Source: an uncultured Clostridia bacterium (lineage in GTDB: Bacteria; Cyanobacteriota; Vampirovibrionia; Gastranaerophilales; Gastranaerophilaceae). From it: 46,863 nucleotides of DNA. A program made the translations under genes and the position numbers. The DNA is taken from the NCBI GenBank assembly GCA_945946765.1, contig CAMEWS010000011.1:1-46863 (forward strand), written 5' to 3'. Below, one piece after another: positions 1 through 8,833 of this stretch. The notes below the pieces were generated by a model. That model was not told the origin of the DNA. It searched no databases and saw only the letters and a list, made by a program, of their open reading frames with translations. How positions within the stretch are numbered: position 1 is the stretch's first letter; each line of letters begins with the position of its first letter.

Positions 1-75
1 TTCTTTGGTTCGTTTCTTTTCTTTTGCCACGCCACCCAAAAGAAAAGAAATGAACGTAAAAAAGATTCACTATGC
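1..75. repeat. Dispersed long-hairpin repeat, copy 1 (cut by window edge)
   Basis: Two arms of the type TTTCTTTTCTTTTG and CAAAAGAAAAGAAA surround a short GC-rich loop, followed by TGAACGTAAAAAAGATT and an 'ACTATGC' tail. The same layout recurs at 16570-16665. No coding potential is visible; the function is unknown. Confidence 0.6.
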
Positions 76-547
76 AAGTCAGTCAAATTCTACACCCTGT
101 TTTTTATACCACAGCCGCACTAGTCACTATTTACTAATCATTACAACTATGATGTTTTAAGCTTATCCGTGACGCCATTTTTCAGGCTTCGCCACAGCTC
201 AGCCGAAAAAGAAGGCAAATCCGCTCTTGGATTATTGGCGTTCACAAGGTTAAGTATTCCGTTTCAAATTTTTATACTAAAAATTTTCCACTTCATCAAC
301 CTTGTTCACATGGGCACTGGGTGCTAAGCACACGGCGTGCCCGCACAAAATCCGCAAAAAAAAGCAAAGCTTTTGGCTTTGCTGTAAAATAGCGTCACTA
401 AGGAGTTTAAGATGTTGTTAAGAATTTTTGTAATACAAAAATTCTTAACATTTTTTGAAAAGTGAGCAGAATACGACCACAATCAGCCAATGGCACTTGC
501 TTCACCCAATTAAGCTTTAAGAAGAATTGGCGGTCTTCTCAAGCTTT
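76..547. other. Non-coding intergenic region
   Basis: No convincing gene lies here. The stretch is locally richer in G and C than the flanking genes and contains repeat-like segments with 'gcttcgcc' and 'tgacgcca' words. There is a small hairpin, GCAAAGC/GCTTTGC with a TTTTG loop, at 364-382, and a longer terminator-like hairpin at 417-449. Confidence 0.5.
417..457. terminator. Perfect 15-bp hairpin with T-run
   Basis: GTTAAGAATTTTTGT (417-431) is exactly complementary to 435-449 across a 3-nt loop and is followed by ATTTTTTG. It looks like a rho-independent terminator on the plus strand. It could also serve the sigma-factor gene ending at 548 on the minus strand, since the stem is symmetric. 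Confidence 0.55.
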
Positions 548-1546
548 TTAATTCAAATAATCTTTTAAATACAAAATCTCATTTTTGTCTTTAAGTTTTT
601 TTAATGCAATGTTTTCTATTTGTCTTATTCGTTCTTTAGAAAACCCCATATTTTTCCCGATTTCTTCGAGTGTTTTTTTGCTGTTGCCGTTTAAACCGAA
701 TCTGTTTATCAAAATATGTTTTTCTCTTTGGTTTAAAAATTCAAGCATATTCATAACATCTTTGTTCAAAAAAATTTGCTGAACTTTAGAATCAGGTGTG
801 CGATAACTTTCATCCGCAACATAATCTTCAAGAACAAGATCTTCGGCAATAGGAGTATCAAGGCTTACAGGGTCTTTAAAAATTGCATTTTTAATGTTTT
901 CCGCTTTTTTAACAGAAATCCCTAATTGTTTACTTATCTCCTCAATACTCGGTTCTCTATGGAATTGTTGCGAAAGCTGTAAAACTGTTTTTTTATACAG
1001 GCGTATTTTGTCGGTCATATGCACCGGTATTCTTATTGTTCGAGAATGGTTTGAAATAGCTCGCACAATTGACTGTTTTATCCACCATGTTGCATAAGTA
1101 CTGAATTTAAAACCTTTGGTGTAATCAAATTTTTCAGCAGCCTTCATCAAACCGAGTGAACCTTCTTGCACCAAATCCATAAACAAAACACCCTGACCAA
1201 TGTATTTTTTTGCAATGCTCACCACCAGCCTAAGGTTTGCTTGAACCAGTTTTTTCTTTGCAATTTCGGCGAGTTTCGTTTTTCCTTCTTTGATAATTTT
1301 ACCAAGTTCTTGTTCTTCAGAAGTTTTTAAAAGCTTTATTCTTCCTATATCTTTTAAGTAGTTTTGTAATATATCATTTTGTTTTACTATCGTGCTAAAA
1401 GTTTCTATTGGCTCAATGCTCACCTCTTCGCTTTCATATTTTGCGTTTTGAATATTTTCCTCAACTGTTTCGGTTAATAATTTATTGTCATTATCTATAT
1501 TTCTACACAGCGGATATAACGCAAAATCTTGCGCTGTATTGTTCAT
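548..1546 (-). CDS. RNA polymerase sigma factor, RpoD-like (sigma-70 group 1/2)
   Basis: This protein recruits RNA polymerase to promoters. Region 1.2 is near residues 58-75 ([13 protein letters not shown]). Region 2 is the clearest part, with [24 protein letters not shown] and [13 protein letters not shown], the last including the -10 recognition and melting aromatic residues. Region 3 follows and region 4 ends in the helix-turn-helix SKERIRQIE. At 332 residues it lacks the long region 1.1 and non-conserved insert of many housekeeping RpoD proteins. It may therefore be the primary factor in compact form or a group 2 paralogue, so I give no symbol. An XRE regulator gene is transcribed divergently 140 bp away. 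Confidence 0.9.
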   Translation of the reverse strand: MNNTAQDFALYPLCRNIDNDNKLLTETVEENIQNAKYESEEVSIEPIETFSTIVKQNDILQNYLKDIGRIKLLKTSEEQELGKIIKEGKTKLAEIAKKKLVQANLRLVVSIAKKYIGQGVLFMDLVQEGSLGLMKAAEKFDYTKGFKFSTYATWWIKQSIVRAISNHSRTIRIPVHMTDKIRLYKKTVLQLSQQFHREPSIEEISKQLGISVKKAENIKNAIFKDPVSLDTPIAEDLVLEDYVADESYRTPDSKVQQIFLNKDVMNMLEFLNQREKHILINRFGLNGNSKKTLEEIGKNMGFSKERIRQIENIALKKLKDKNEILYLKDYLN

Positions 1547-1637
1547 TTCTGACTTCCTCTACTCTTTTTTATAAATCTTTTTTATGATTTATTAGACCAC
1601 ATTGCAAAAAAAATGTTCCCGATAATTTTATTCTGGG

Positions 1638-1651
1638 TTACGCAAGCGTAA
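1638..1651. promoter_or_regulatory. Inverted repeat, candidate operator
   Basis: TTACGC-AA-GCGTAA is a perfect 6-bp inverted repeat just upstream of the XRE gene, directly followed by TATATACAAT. Its position between two divergent genes suits an autoregulatory operator. That role is inference. Confidence 0.4.
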
Positions 1652-1686
1652 TATATACAATGCTTTATTGCTTTATATTTACGTAT

Positions 1687-1938
1687 ATGGAACAAGGTGA
1701 AAAAGAGATAATAAAATTATTGGGAAGTTATCTTAAAACGTTAAGAGAGAATAAGAAAAAATCTCTTAACATGTTTGCGTACGAAAACGACATGACAACA
1801 GCAACCGTAAGTCGTGTCGAAAACGGTCTTGTTGATTTAAAATTTACAACGTTAATAAAATATGCCCGTGCATTGGAAATGCCATTAGAGGATATCCTTA
1901 TGCAGTTAGATATTGATTATACAAATGAAGAAGATTAA
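1687..1938 (+). CDS. Small XRE-family HTH regulator
   Basis: This is an 83-residue Cro/C1-type DNA-binding protein. LGSYLKTLREN opens the fold, MFAYENDMTTATVSRVENG is the helix-turn-helix with recognition helix, and LEMPLEDILMQLD closes it. The reading frame is open from an ATG at 1660, but that would add the hydrophobic stretch MLYCFIFTY, which is unlike a soluble regulator, so I prefer ATG 1687. Neither start has a clear Shine-Dalgarno sequence. It is divergent from the sigma-factor gene and may control it or itself through the inverted repeat at 1638-1651. The target is unknown. Confidence 0.75.
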   Translation: MEQGEKEIIKLLGSYLKTLRENKKKSLNMFAYENDMTTATVSRVENGLVDLKFTTLIKYARALEMPLEDILMQLDIDYTNEED

Positions 1939-1998
1939 AGAGGATTGGTTTTAAATATTTCATTTGCTGTTAAAACAGAAGCGGATATTAATAAAATA

Positions 1999-2784
1999 TC
2001 AAACTTTTTTAGGCATATTATTTTTTAATTCTTGCCAATGTTCATAATCTTCTTGAGTAGGTACAAATTTTTCCAGCTCAGGGGCATTATTAAACGGACT
2101 TTTATAATTTCCGTTAGGAAAGAATATGTATTGATTATACAAATCATCCCGTATAGTAATCCAATGACTGTCATTTTGGGCGTAACGGTTATTTTTAAAT
2201 TCATCTATGACCTTTAAAAATTTTGTTTTTGCGACAATTTCATTTTTTGATGCAGGCTGGTCATCGGCTCTAAGTTTTCGGTAATACTTATATTCCTGCA
2301 AATAAATTTTGGCTTCTGTTTCCAATTCAATCGGTGCTTTTTCATAGTTTACGGGCGCTTTTTTATTGCATTGTTCAATGTATTTAACCGCCAATTTTAT
2401 ATTAGTCAAATTATCAGGGATATTACTAATATTTTCAGCTCTCAAGTACCAATAATTTGCATTATTTCTTTCTGATGATTCCAATTTTTTGAAAGTTTTT
2501 TCAGCTTCTTCATATTGTTTTGCATTATATTGAGCAGATGAAAGTCTATACAATGTTTGAACATCCTCAGGATTTATCTTTTCAGCTTCTTTAAGCGTAT
2601 CAATTGTTTTTTCATCTTCACCAAAAAACACATGCTCGTCAGCTTTTTCAATTGCTTCATCGTATTTTTTTTGTTCTTCCTGTGTAAGTTTTGCGGATTT
2701 GTCAGATATATGTTCTATAAATATACCTACAGGTATTATCATTAATGTAATAAATAATATTAAAATGTATTTTTTATATTCCAT
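1999..2784 (-). CDS. Membrane-anchored TPR protein, last gene of the flagellar operon
   Basis: The protein has 261 residues. An N-terminal hydrophobic segment (about residues 5-24) is a signal anchor or signal peptide. Residues about 40-150 contain TPR-type helices (DEAIEKADEHVFFGED, KINPEDVQTLYRLSSAQYNAKQYEEAEKTF). The C-terminal half is charged and has no motif I recognise. The gene starts 9 bp after the fliI stop and is on the same strand, so it is probably cotranscribed. It sits where fliJ often lies, but it is not a FliJ-like coiled coil. A role in flagellar assembly is only suggested by position. Confidence 0.7.
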   Translation of the reverse strand: MEYKKYILILFITLMIIPVGIFIEHISDKSAKLTQEEQKKYDEAIEKADEHVFFGEDEKTIDTLKEAEKINPEDVQTLYRLSSAQYNAKQYEEAEKTFKKLESSERNNANYWYLRAENISNIPDNLTNIKLAVKYIEQCNKKAPVNYEKAPIELETEAKIYLQEYKYYRKLRADDQPASKNEIVAKTKFLKVIDEFKNNRYAQNDSHWITIRDDLYNQYIFFPNGNYKSPFNNAPELEKFVPTQEDYEHWQELKNNMPKKV

Positions 2785-2793
2785 AATTCGTCC

Positions 2794-4113
2794 TTATAAA
2801 CTTATCTGACTGCCAAGCTGCATTAATGCTTCAATCGTATTTTCATACTCTGTTTTTTCATCGGTTTTTTGTTGCAAAAACTGATTAATCATAGGCATAT
2901 ATTTTATTGCCTGATCAGTGACAGGGTCTGCACCACTAACATATGCCCCGATATTAATCAAATCTTCATTCTTTTTGTATGCGGCAAGTAATGTTCTTAT
3001 TTTTCCGGCGGCACTTACGTGGTCTTTTGAAGTAACTTCTTTCATAACACGGCTTACGCTTTGCAAAACATCAACCGCAGGATAATGGTTCTTGTGTGCC
3101 AATTCACGAGAAAGCATAATGTGTCCGTCCAGAATACTTCTTGCCGTATCGGAAATCGGCTCGTTAAAGTCATCCCCTTCTACAAGGACTGTATAAAGCC
3201 CTGTAATTGTACCATATTCATTGCTTCCGGCACGTTCCAAAAGCTTTGGCATAAGTGCAAAAACAGAAGGCGTATAACCTCTTGTTGCAGGGGGTTCACC
3301 TACTGCAAGCCCGACTTCCCTTTGCGCCATAGCAATACGGGTAACACTGTCAAGCATAAACAAAACGTCCTTGCCCTGATCTCTAAAATATTCCGCAATT
3401 GCCGTAGCAACAAAACCCGCTTTGATTTTTACAAGCGAAGGCTGTTCAGACGTTGCCACAACAACAATAGAACGCTTCATTCCCTCAGGTCCTAAAGTTG
3501 ACTCAATAAATTCACGCACCTCACGTCCACGTTCCCCAATCAAAGCAATAACGTTAAGGTCAGCATTAGTGTTTTTTGCCATCATCGCAAGCGTAGTAGA
3601 TTTACCTACCCCTGAACCCGCAAATACACCAAGCCTTTGCCCTTTACCTGCCGTAATAAATCCGTCTATTGCCCGAATCCCCAACGATATCGGAGTTCTG
3701 ATTAACTGTCTGTTTAAAGGATTTATAATATCTGCTTGAGTTGAATACAAAGATTGCGAATTAATCTCGCCAAGATTGTCGATAGGTCTGCCAAGACCGT
3801 CTAAAACCCTTCCCAAAAGCTGAGGTCCGACTTTTATTTTCATTGAAGAACCTGTGTTAATAACAACCGCTCCGGGCATCAAACCCTCCATAGACCCCAA
3901 CGGCATAAGAAGGATTTTTTGTGTCTTAAAGCCTACAACCTCTGCCCAAATAGGTTCTGCATCAAGTTTGTTATATATATAGCATAAATCACCTATGCTT
4001 GCTTTTGGACCGTCAGCCTCAATAATCAGACCGATAATCTGTATAACCTTGCCGACTTCCTGCATGGTTTCCGTTTGCTGTATTGTGTTTTTATATCTCG
4101 TCAGGCTTATCAT
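2794..4113 (-). CDS. fliI: Flagellar export ATPase FliI
   Basis: FliI is the hexameric ATPase of the flagellar type III export gate, related to F1-beta. The 439-residue length is normal. The Walker A motif AGSGVGKS is at about residues 165-172. Walker B with following residues (DVLFMLDSVTRIAMAQRE) and GEPPATRGYTPSVFALMPKL are typical of FliI/YscN. The gene overlaps the 3' end of fliH by 23 bp, indicating translational coupling. Order fliF-fliG-fliH-fliI on the minus strand is a classical flagellar operon. The SctN/YscN alternative is unlikely because fliG lies next to it. Confidence 0.95.
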   Translation of the reverse strand: MISLTRYKNTIQQTETMQEVGKVIQIIGLIIEADGPKASIGDLCYIYNKLDAEPIWAEVVGFKTQKILLMPLGSMEGLMPGAVVINTGSSMKIKVGPQLLGRVLDGLGRPIDNLGEINSQSLYSTQADIINPLNRQLIRTPISLGIRAIDGFITAGKGQRLGVFAGSGVGKSTTLAMMAKNTNADLNVIALIGERGREVREFIESTLGPEGMKRSIVVVATSEQPSLVKIKAGFVATAIAEYFRDQGKDVLFMLDSVTRIAMAQREVGLAVGEPPATRGYTPSVFALMPKLLERAGSNEYGTITGLYTVLVEGDDFNEPISDTARSILDGHIMLSRELAHKNHYPAVDVLQSVSRVMKEVTSKDHVSAAGKIRTLLAAYKKNEDLINIGAYVSGADPVTDQAIKYMPMINQFLQQKTDEKTEYENTIEALMQLGSQISL

Positions 4114-4936
4114 TGGTCAACTCATCAACAGTATAAGATATTTCTTCAATATTATCTTGAGGTTCAACATCTTCAAGTTCTTTTGCAAGCTCCGTTTCAG
4201 AAGTTGAATTTAAGCTGTCAAACAACTTATGCGCCAATTGTTCAATTTGCGCACTAACTCTGGCATCTATTCTTGAACCGACGGATTCTACAATTGTACC
4301 GTCCGGCGAAATAGAAGAATCTTCAATAATTTTCACACTTTCTAATGTATGAACAGCATTTTTTATATCTTCTGAAATAGCATAAATTTTTTCCGCCATT
4401 TCAGGGTTAACAATTACAGTAACATTTTCTTTTTCTTTTAGGTGTGAAATTGCGTCTATTATTGTATTTTCCAAAACTTCGTCACGTTGTATTATGTTAG
4501 TTTTACATATTTTTTGAGAAATTTCCAAAACAAGCTCTAAAATATCCTTATGCAAAGATTTTATGATTCTGTTTTTAATTTCAAATCTGCATTTTGCAAA
4601 ATTATTGATATTATAAATTAAATCCTCCATGTCGGAAATAATTCTTTCGCTGCCGTCTTGATAACCTTCATCGTAACCTTTACGCCGCCACTCAGCAGTG
4701 ATTTCATCTTGCGAAGCCCTTGCTTGCTCTTGCGCCTGTGCAATCATTTGCTGTGCTTGTTCTTGAGCTTGGGCAAGTATCACCTGAGCCTGCTTTTTTG
4801 CTTCTAAAACAATAGAATCTGCAATCAAACCTGCATCAGAAATTTCTTTGTTAAGACTGGTTTTGCCCTCAGCATTTAGCACAAAAGAACTGCCAAAATT
4901 GATGTTTTTACCTTCAATCCTACTCAATGTATTCAT
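4091..4936 (-). CDS. fliH: Flagellar export regulator FliH
   Basis: FliH is the stator-like partner that binds FliI and docks it at the export gate. A long Ala/Gln-rich helix (KKQAQVILAQAQEQAQQMI, repeated AQEQA) precedes the conserved C-terminal part with KSLHKDILELVLEIS and VIVNPE, as in FliH/V-type E subunits. The start is uncertain. A GTG at 4951 has no Shine-Dalgarno sequence, ATG 4936 has TGAGG directly against it, and a TTG at 4927 would have that TGAGG at 9 nt. I list the ATG. The gene overlaps fliG upstream and fliI downstream. Confidence 0.85.
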   Translation of the reverse strand: MNTLSRIEGKNINFGSSFVLNAEGKTSLNKEISDAGLIADSIVLEAKKQAQVILAQAQEQAQQMIAQAQEQARASQDEITAEWRRKGYDEGYQDGSERIISDMEDLIYNINNFAKCRFEIKNRIIKSLHKDILELVLEISQKICKTNIIQRDEVLENTIIDAISHLKEKENVTVIVNPEMAEKIYAISEDIKNAVHTLESVKIIEDSSISPDGTIVESVGSRIDARVSAQIEQLAHKLFDSLNSTSETELAKELEDVEPQDNIEEISYTVDELTNDKPDEI

Positions 4937-5942
4937 CCTCAGCAGTATCACGTGTTATAACAATTTCACCTGCAGATTCCAATGCACGAATAATACCAAC
5001 AATTTTTGTTTGTTTTTCCTGAACTTCTTTGGCTCTAACAGGTCCCATATACTCAAGTTCTTCTTTAAGCATTGCTTGAGCACGCTCTGACATATTGTTA
5101 TAAATTTTGTCTTTAATTTCTTCTCTAACACCTTTTAAAGAAATTGCAAGGTCTTTGGTTTCAACCTCACGTATAATTCTTTGAATTGCATTATCTTTAA
5201 GTTGTAAGATATCTTCAAATACGAACATCAACTCTCTTACACCTTCTGCAAGTTCCAAGTTTTTGATTTCTAAATATTCCAATACATTCTTTTCCGTAGC
5301 ACGGTCAGAACGGTTCAAAATACTAGCCAATGCGCCAACACCACCGGCTTTGGAAAAATCTTGCGCAACAACAGATGAAAATTTCCCTTCTACAATTTTT
5401 TCAATTTCTGAAATAATTTCCGGATTTGTCGAACTCATATCAGCAATTTTAAATGCCACCTGTGCTTGAACTTCAGGCGGAAGGCTGTTCAATACTTTTG
5501 CGGAATTTTCAGGTTTTAAATATGCCAAAATAAGCGCAATCAATTGTGGATTTTCATTTTGAAAAGAAGTTGCAAGTTGTGAAGGGTCGGCATCATTAAA
5601 AAATTGAAATGGGTTTGTTGTCAAAAGATTAACCAAACGACCAAGCATATTTTGAGCCTGTTCAGCACCATAAGCTTTTTCCAACAAAGTCCTTGCATAA
5701 TTTGTACCGCCGGAAGACAAATAATCACTTGCCAAAAAAAGTGAATGGAATTCTTCCATAACCCGATTTAAAATATCCGGCGGAACTTTATTCAAACTTG
5801 CAATATCAAAAGTAATTTGCTCCAAAATGTCATCTTCTTTGATATTTTTTAAAATTTCGGAAGCAGTGGCAGGACCCAGCGCAATTAATAACGCTGCAAC
5901 TTTTTGTCTTTGTGTCATTGCTTCATAGGTTAGTTCTGCCAT
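4920..5942 (-). CDS. fliG: Flagellar motor switch protein FliG
   Basis: FliG is the rotor ring protein that contacts the MS ring (N-terminus), FliM (middle) and the MotA stator (C-terminus). The 340-residue length is normal. The N-terminal domain includes KVAALLIALGP, the middle domain has FKIADMSSTNPEII, and the C-terminal torque domain has MFVFEDILQLKD followed by the charged helix IREVETKDLAISLKG. It starts 6 bp after fliF. A working rotor protein implies the flagellum is, or recently was, functional; the stator and filament genes are outside this window. Confidence 0.96.
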   Translation of the reverse strand: MAELTYEAMTQRQKVAALLIALGPATASEILKNIKEDDILEQITFDIASLNKVPPDILNRVMEEFHSLFLASDYLSSGGTNYARTLLEKAYGAEQAQNMLGRLVNLLTTNPFQFFNDADPSQLATSFQNENPQLIALILAYLKPENSAKVLNSLPPEVQAQVAFKIADMSSTNPEIISEIEKIVEGKFSSVVAQDFSKAGGVGALASILNRSDRATEKNVLEYLEIKNLELAEGVRELMFVFEDILQLKDNAIQRIIREVETKDLAISLKGVREEIKDKIYNNMSERAQAMLKEELEYMGPVRAKEVQEKQTKIVGIIRALESAGEIVITRDTAEDEYIE

Positions 5943-5948
5943 ATTTTA

Positions 5949-7535
5949 TTAATCCTTAATATACGAAATAAGTATTTTTGCTGCTTCAGTCGGATCTGAC
6001 ATAATTGTATCGGTCAAATCAGTTTTTAATTTGTCAAGTTCAGGGTTAAGTTTTGCTTCGATTTGAGGCAACGATTCAACTTCAAACTTGTCAATCAAGT
6101 TATCGGTAATAGTTTGTTGCTGTTGTTCCTGATAAGAAGTATCAAATTCATCAACAATATCACCTGTTTTTCCAAATAATGAACGGAATACAAACAAAGC
6201 AACCACACCAAGAATAAGAATTACCATCATAGGTACAACTTTGTTTACAACCATTTCTTGAGTTTGCTGTGACTTAAATTCTTTTGCTTCTTTTTCAACT
6301 GCGGCTTGAACATTTTCTTTAGCCGAAAACTCAAGACTTGTCACATTAATAACATCCCCACGATTCATATCTGCACCACTTGCAGAAGCTATAAGATTTG
6401 TCAGTTCTTCTTTTTCTTCCGCAGTCAAAATCTTATTAACCGCAACTGCAACTGTCATTCTTTTTACTGACCCCGGAGCATAAATTATTTGTTTAACTTC
6501 TTTAGATACACTGTAATTTGCAGAAGTTTTTTCTTTTTGATAATTGAGATTTTTTGTAGTACCGTTTTGCGGATTGACGGGCGGAGGATTGTTTGTTCCC
6601 GTAGCAATTCCCGAAGTATTAGGGTTTGGATTTTCGTAATTTTCCGTTTCCGTTTGTGAAGAAGTCAACACACCTTGCTGACTGTCACCTACAGGCAGAT
6701 AACTTTCAATTGTAGAACGTGTTGAATTAAAATCTATATCTGCACTAACCTGAACAGAAGCGTTGTCAGGTCCTACAATTTTATCCAAAACATCTTGAAT
6801 TTTCTTCGCTGTTTGATTTTCAAAGTTGGTTTTGTAACTTTCAATATCATTGGAATTTTTTTCAATATCATCAGACAAATTGTTACCGCTTTGATCAGTA
6901 ATAAAAACTTTTTCCGGTATCAATCTCGGTATAGCATAAGCAACAAGGTTCTTAATTGCTTTAATTTGAGAAGTTTTTAACTTGTATCCCGGTTCTAAAA
7001 TTAGCATAACAGACGCTGTCGGAGCATCGTCTTTATCTTGAAAAACAGAACGTTCGGGGTCTGCAATTTGTACTCTTGCTTTTCTCACACCACTCATTTT
7101 TTCAATAGAACGGGTAAGCTCACCTTGATAAATTCTCTGTTTTGTTAACTTATTTTTAAAATCTGTAGAACCCAGCTGCATTGCATCTAAAAGCTCAAAG
7201 CCCGGAGAAGAATCTTGAATTAGATTATTTTCAGCAACGTAAATCCTTAATTCGTCTTGCAATTCTTGAGGAACCATAACGGTTTTTTTGTCGGAAGAAA
7301 GTTTAAAAGCATAACCGCTTTTTTTCAAGCTTTCAGATACAGCCGCAGCATCTTGCGGTGACAAATCAGAGTATAAAACAGACCAATTAGGCTCCATAGC
7401 TTTCATTATAAAAAAGGAACTTGCAAAAAGTGTTATTGCACTAAGAATAACAATCCCCATTTTTTGTGTTGTATCCAGACCATTCCACAGCCTGCTCAAA
7501 TCATCTATAAAAAGTTTAAAATAATTATTCTCCAA
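5949..7535 (-). CDS. fliF: Flagellar MS-ring protein FliF
   Basis: FliF forms the membrane MS ring on which the flagellum is built. The 528-residue protein has two membrane segments (about residues 27-46 and 435-455) enclosing the periplasmic region with GFELLDAMQLG, KQRIYQGELTRSIEKM and VRKARVQIADPERSVF. The C-terminal tail that binds FliG is acidic. The start codon is TTG, supported by AGGGG seven bases upstream. It is the first gene of the minus-strand flagellar operon; the 590-bp region upstream has a large palindrome at 7812-7848 that may regulate it. Confidence 0.95.
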   Translation of the reverse strand: MENNYFKLFIDDLSRLWNGLDTTQKMGIVILSAITLFASSFFIMKAMEPNWSVLYSDLSPQDAAAVSESLKKSGYAFKLSSDKKTVMVPQELQDELRIYVAENNLIQDSSPGFELLDAMQLGSTDFKNKLTKQRIYQGELTRSIEKMSGVRKARVQIADPERSVFQDKDDAPTASVMLILEPGYKLKTSQIKAIKNLVAYAIPRLIPEKVFITDQSGNNLSDDIEKNSNDIESYKTNFENQTAKKIQDVLDKIVGPDNASVQVSADIDFNSTRSTIESYLPVGDSQQGVLTSSQTETENYENPNPNTSGIATGTNNPPPVNPQNGTTKNLNYQKEKTSANYSVSKEVKQIIYAPGSVKRMTVAVAVNKILTAEEKEELTNLIASASGADMNRGDVINVTSLEFSAKENVQAAVEKEAKEFKSQQTQEMVVNKVVPMMVILILGVVALFVFRSLFGKTGDIVDEFDTSYQEQQQQTITDNLIDKFEVESLPQIEAKLNPELDKLKTDLTDTIMSDPTEAAKILISYIKD

Positions 7536-7811
7536 TGGTTTCCCCTCAGTCTGATTTTATAGCCAATTAACTCGACTACACTTTAACCTGCATAATAAAC
7601 AAGTCTGTTTTTATCTAAAAGCCCTAGTTAAAAGAGCTTGTAGGTTTGTTCCGTTGTCTTAAAGCCATACTTTATAGGACAATATAGAATACACCCATAA
7701 TAAAATATAGACTATTTTTTACAAGTGTTCAAATTTGTTAATTTACGTTAATTTACGTCCTTCTCCACCCTTTCAAAAAGCAAATATTTACATTTCTTAA
7801 TCATACCAAAA

Positions 7812-7848
7812 ATCATGTAAACATGTGCTATGACATGGTTTACATGAT
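7812..7848. promoter_or_regulatory. Large interrupted palindrome between fliF and the 8123 gene
   Basis: ATCATGTAAACATGT (7812-7826) is the inverse complement of 7833-7848 apart from one extra base, with a 6-nt centre. There is no T-run, so it resembles a dimeric-regulator operator more than a terminator. It lies between two divergent transcription units, one of them the flagellar operon. Nearby, GTTAATTTAC is repeated in tandem at about 7737-7756. Confidence 0.45.
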
Positions 7849-7965
7849 GCCAAACCTCTCAAAGCATGTCATCGTCTGAATTACGGATTTATACAAACCT
7901 TGTAATTCAAGCATTTCAAGAAAAAAGACATGTGCAATAAATCTTAATAATTGGTCATGATTGGC

Positions 7966-7993
7966 TTGTAAAAAGGGTTTTTGTCTATATAAT
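7966..7993 (+). promoter_or_regulatory. Sigma-70 promoter for the 8123 gene
   Basis: TTGTAA (7966-7971) and TATAAT (7988-7993) are separated by 16 bp. Transcription would start near 8000 and give a leader of about 120 nt before the GTG start at 8123. Confidence 0.6.
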
Positions 7994-7999
7994 AAAAAC

Positions 8000-8122
8000 A
8001 GGGAAACGATTTATGCTCAATACAGCAGTATTTAAGGGCATAAGTCAAATAAAAGGATTGGGGATTCCATTTTTTTTAAAAATCCTATACAAAACTTAGG
8101 AGACTTTTCGGGAGGAAGATTA
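8000..8122 (+). promoter_or_regulatory. Structured 5' leader of the 8123 gene
   Basis: The leader can form a stem TTATGC(8011-8016)/GCATAA(8038-8043) continued by AATAC(8019-8023)/GTATT(8028-8032). Further down, AGGATT and AATCCT can pair around 8055-8090. The strong GGAGG at 8111-8115 sits outside these helices. I recognise no riboswitch family. Confidence 0.35.
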
Positions 8123-8341
8123 GTGCTTAGAAGCAGAGACATGGGTAGATCTATAGCTGTAAGAAGATGGACCAACACAGCTCTTGAATGTTACAAAAGA
8201 GGTTGTGTTTGCGAAGGTTGTTTTTACACCGACTTTTTTAACGGAACATCTCAAAAATGCCAAATGAAAGCATCTGTTTTGGAATTGGTTAGAGTATTAG
8301 GCAAACCTGATGTAGATATTCCACAAGTATTGTCGGAATAA
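8123..8341 (+). CDS. Small Cys-containing conserved-looking protein
   Basis: This is a 72-residue soluble protein. The start is GTG, chosen because a full GGAGG lies 7 nt upstream. Four cysteines are in the order CYKRGCVCEGC, with a fifth in KCQMKASVLELVR. The Cys spacing could bind a metal, and the C-terminal half (QMKASVLELVRVLGKP) looks like a helical DNA- or protein-binding segment. A second small Cys protein follows 90 bp later on the same strand. I do not recognise the family. The long leader and strong ribosome-binding site argue that it is a real, regulated gene. Confidence 0.7.
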   Translation: MLRSRDMGRSIAVRRWTNTALECYKRGCVCEGCFYTDFFNGTSQKCQMKASVLELVRVLGKPDVDIPQVLSE

Positions 8342-8431
8342 TTATATCAATTATAATATTTAATGAATGATAAAAACTATTAATTCATAAGTATCATCAC
8401 CAACACTCATTCAATAAATAATCGGAGTCAA

Positions 8432-8629
8432 TTGTCTAAAATTATGTATGAAAATCCGTCTACCAAAAATTTTGTAGGAGTAATGTTTAGCTGTTGCGGC
8501 GTTTATGGAAGATTGTATAAAAACAAAGAAGGCACGGCATATGTAGGACGCTGCCCAAAGTGTTTAAAACCTGTAAGACTTAAAATTGGTGAAGGCGGGA
8601 CAAGTTCCAGATTTTTTTACGCAGGGTAA
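8432..8629 (+). CDS. Small zinc-ribbon-like protein
   Basis: This 65-residue protein has two Cys pairs, SCCGVYGRLY and RCPKCLKPVRLKIG, spaced like a zinc ribbon or rubredoxin-type knuckle. It ends in the Gly/Ser-rich GEGGTSSRFFYAG. The likely start is TTG 8432 with GGAG 4 nt upstream; the first in-frame ATG (8444) would leave that GGAG 16 nt away. It follows the other small Cys protein on the same strand and may be coexpressed with it. No function can be assigned. Confidence 0.65.
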   Translation: MSKIMYENPSTKNFVGVMFSCCGVYGRLYKNKEGTAYVGRCPKCLKPVRLKIGEGGTSSRFFYAG

Positions 8630-8833
8630 CCAATTTTGTTTCGCACCTATTCAACTTTTCAAAATATTACCGAAAAATTCAATAATTTTAAATTAATTGT
8701 CGTATTTTATTTATCCCAAAAGTAATATATAATACACTATAAGTTGTATTTTAAAGAAATGTAAAAATATCGAGAATACAGCTAAAGTTTTGGCTAAAAA
8801 ATGTCGAAATAAATAGAGTATTATGGTGTATGT

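Noticed and set aside
412-465. 17-codon frame with GGAG at 402-405
   Set aside because: The coding part is the perfect terminator hairpin itself; a gene there is unlikely.
2794-7535. Non-flagellar type III secretion system
   Set aside because: fliG and the FliF-type MS ring identify the operon as flagellar.
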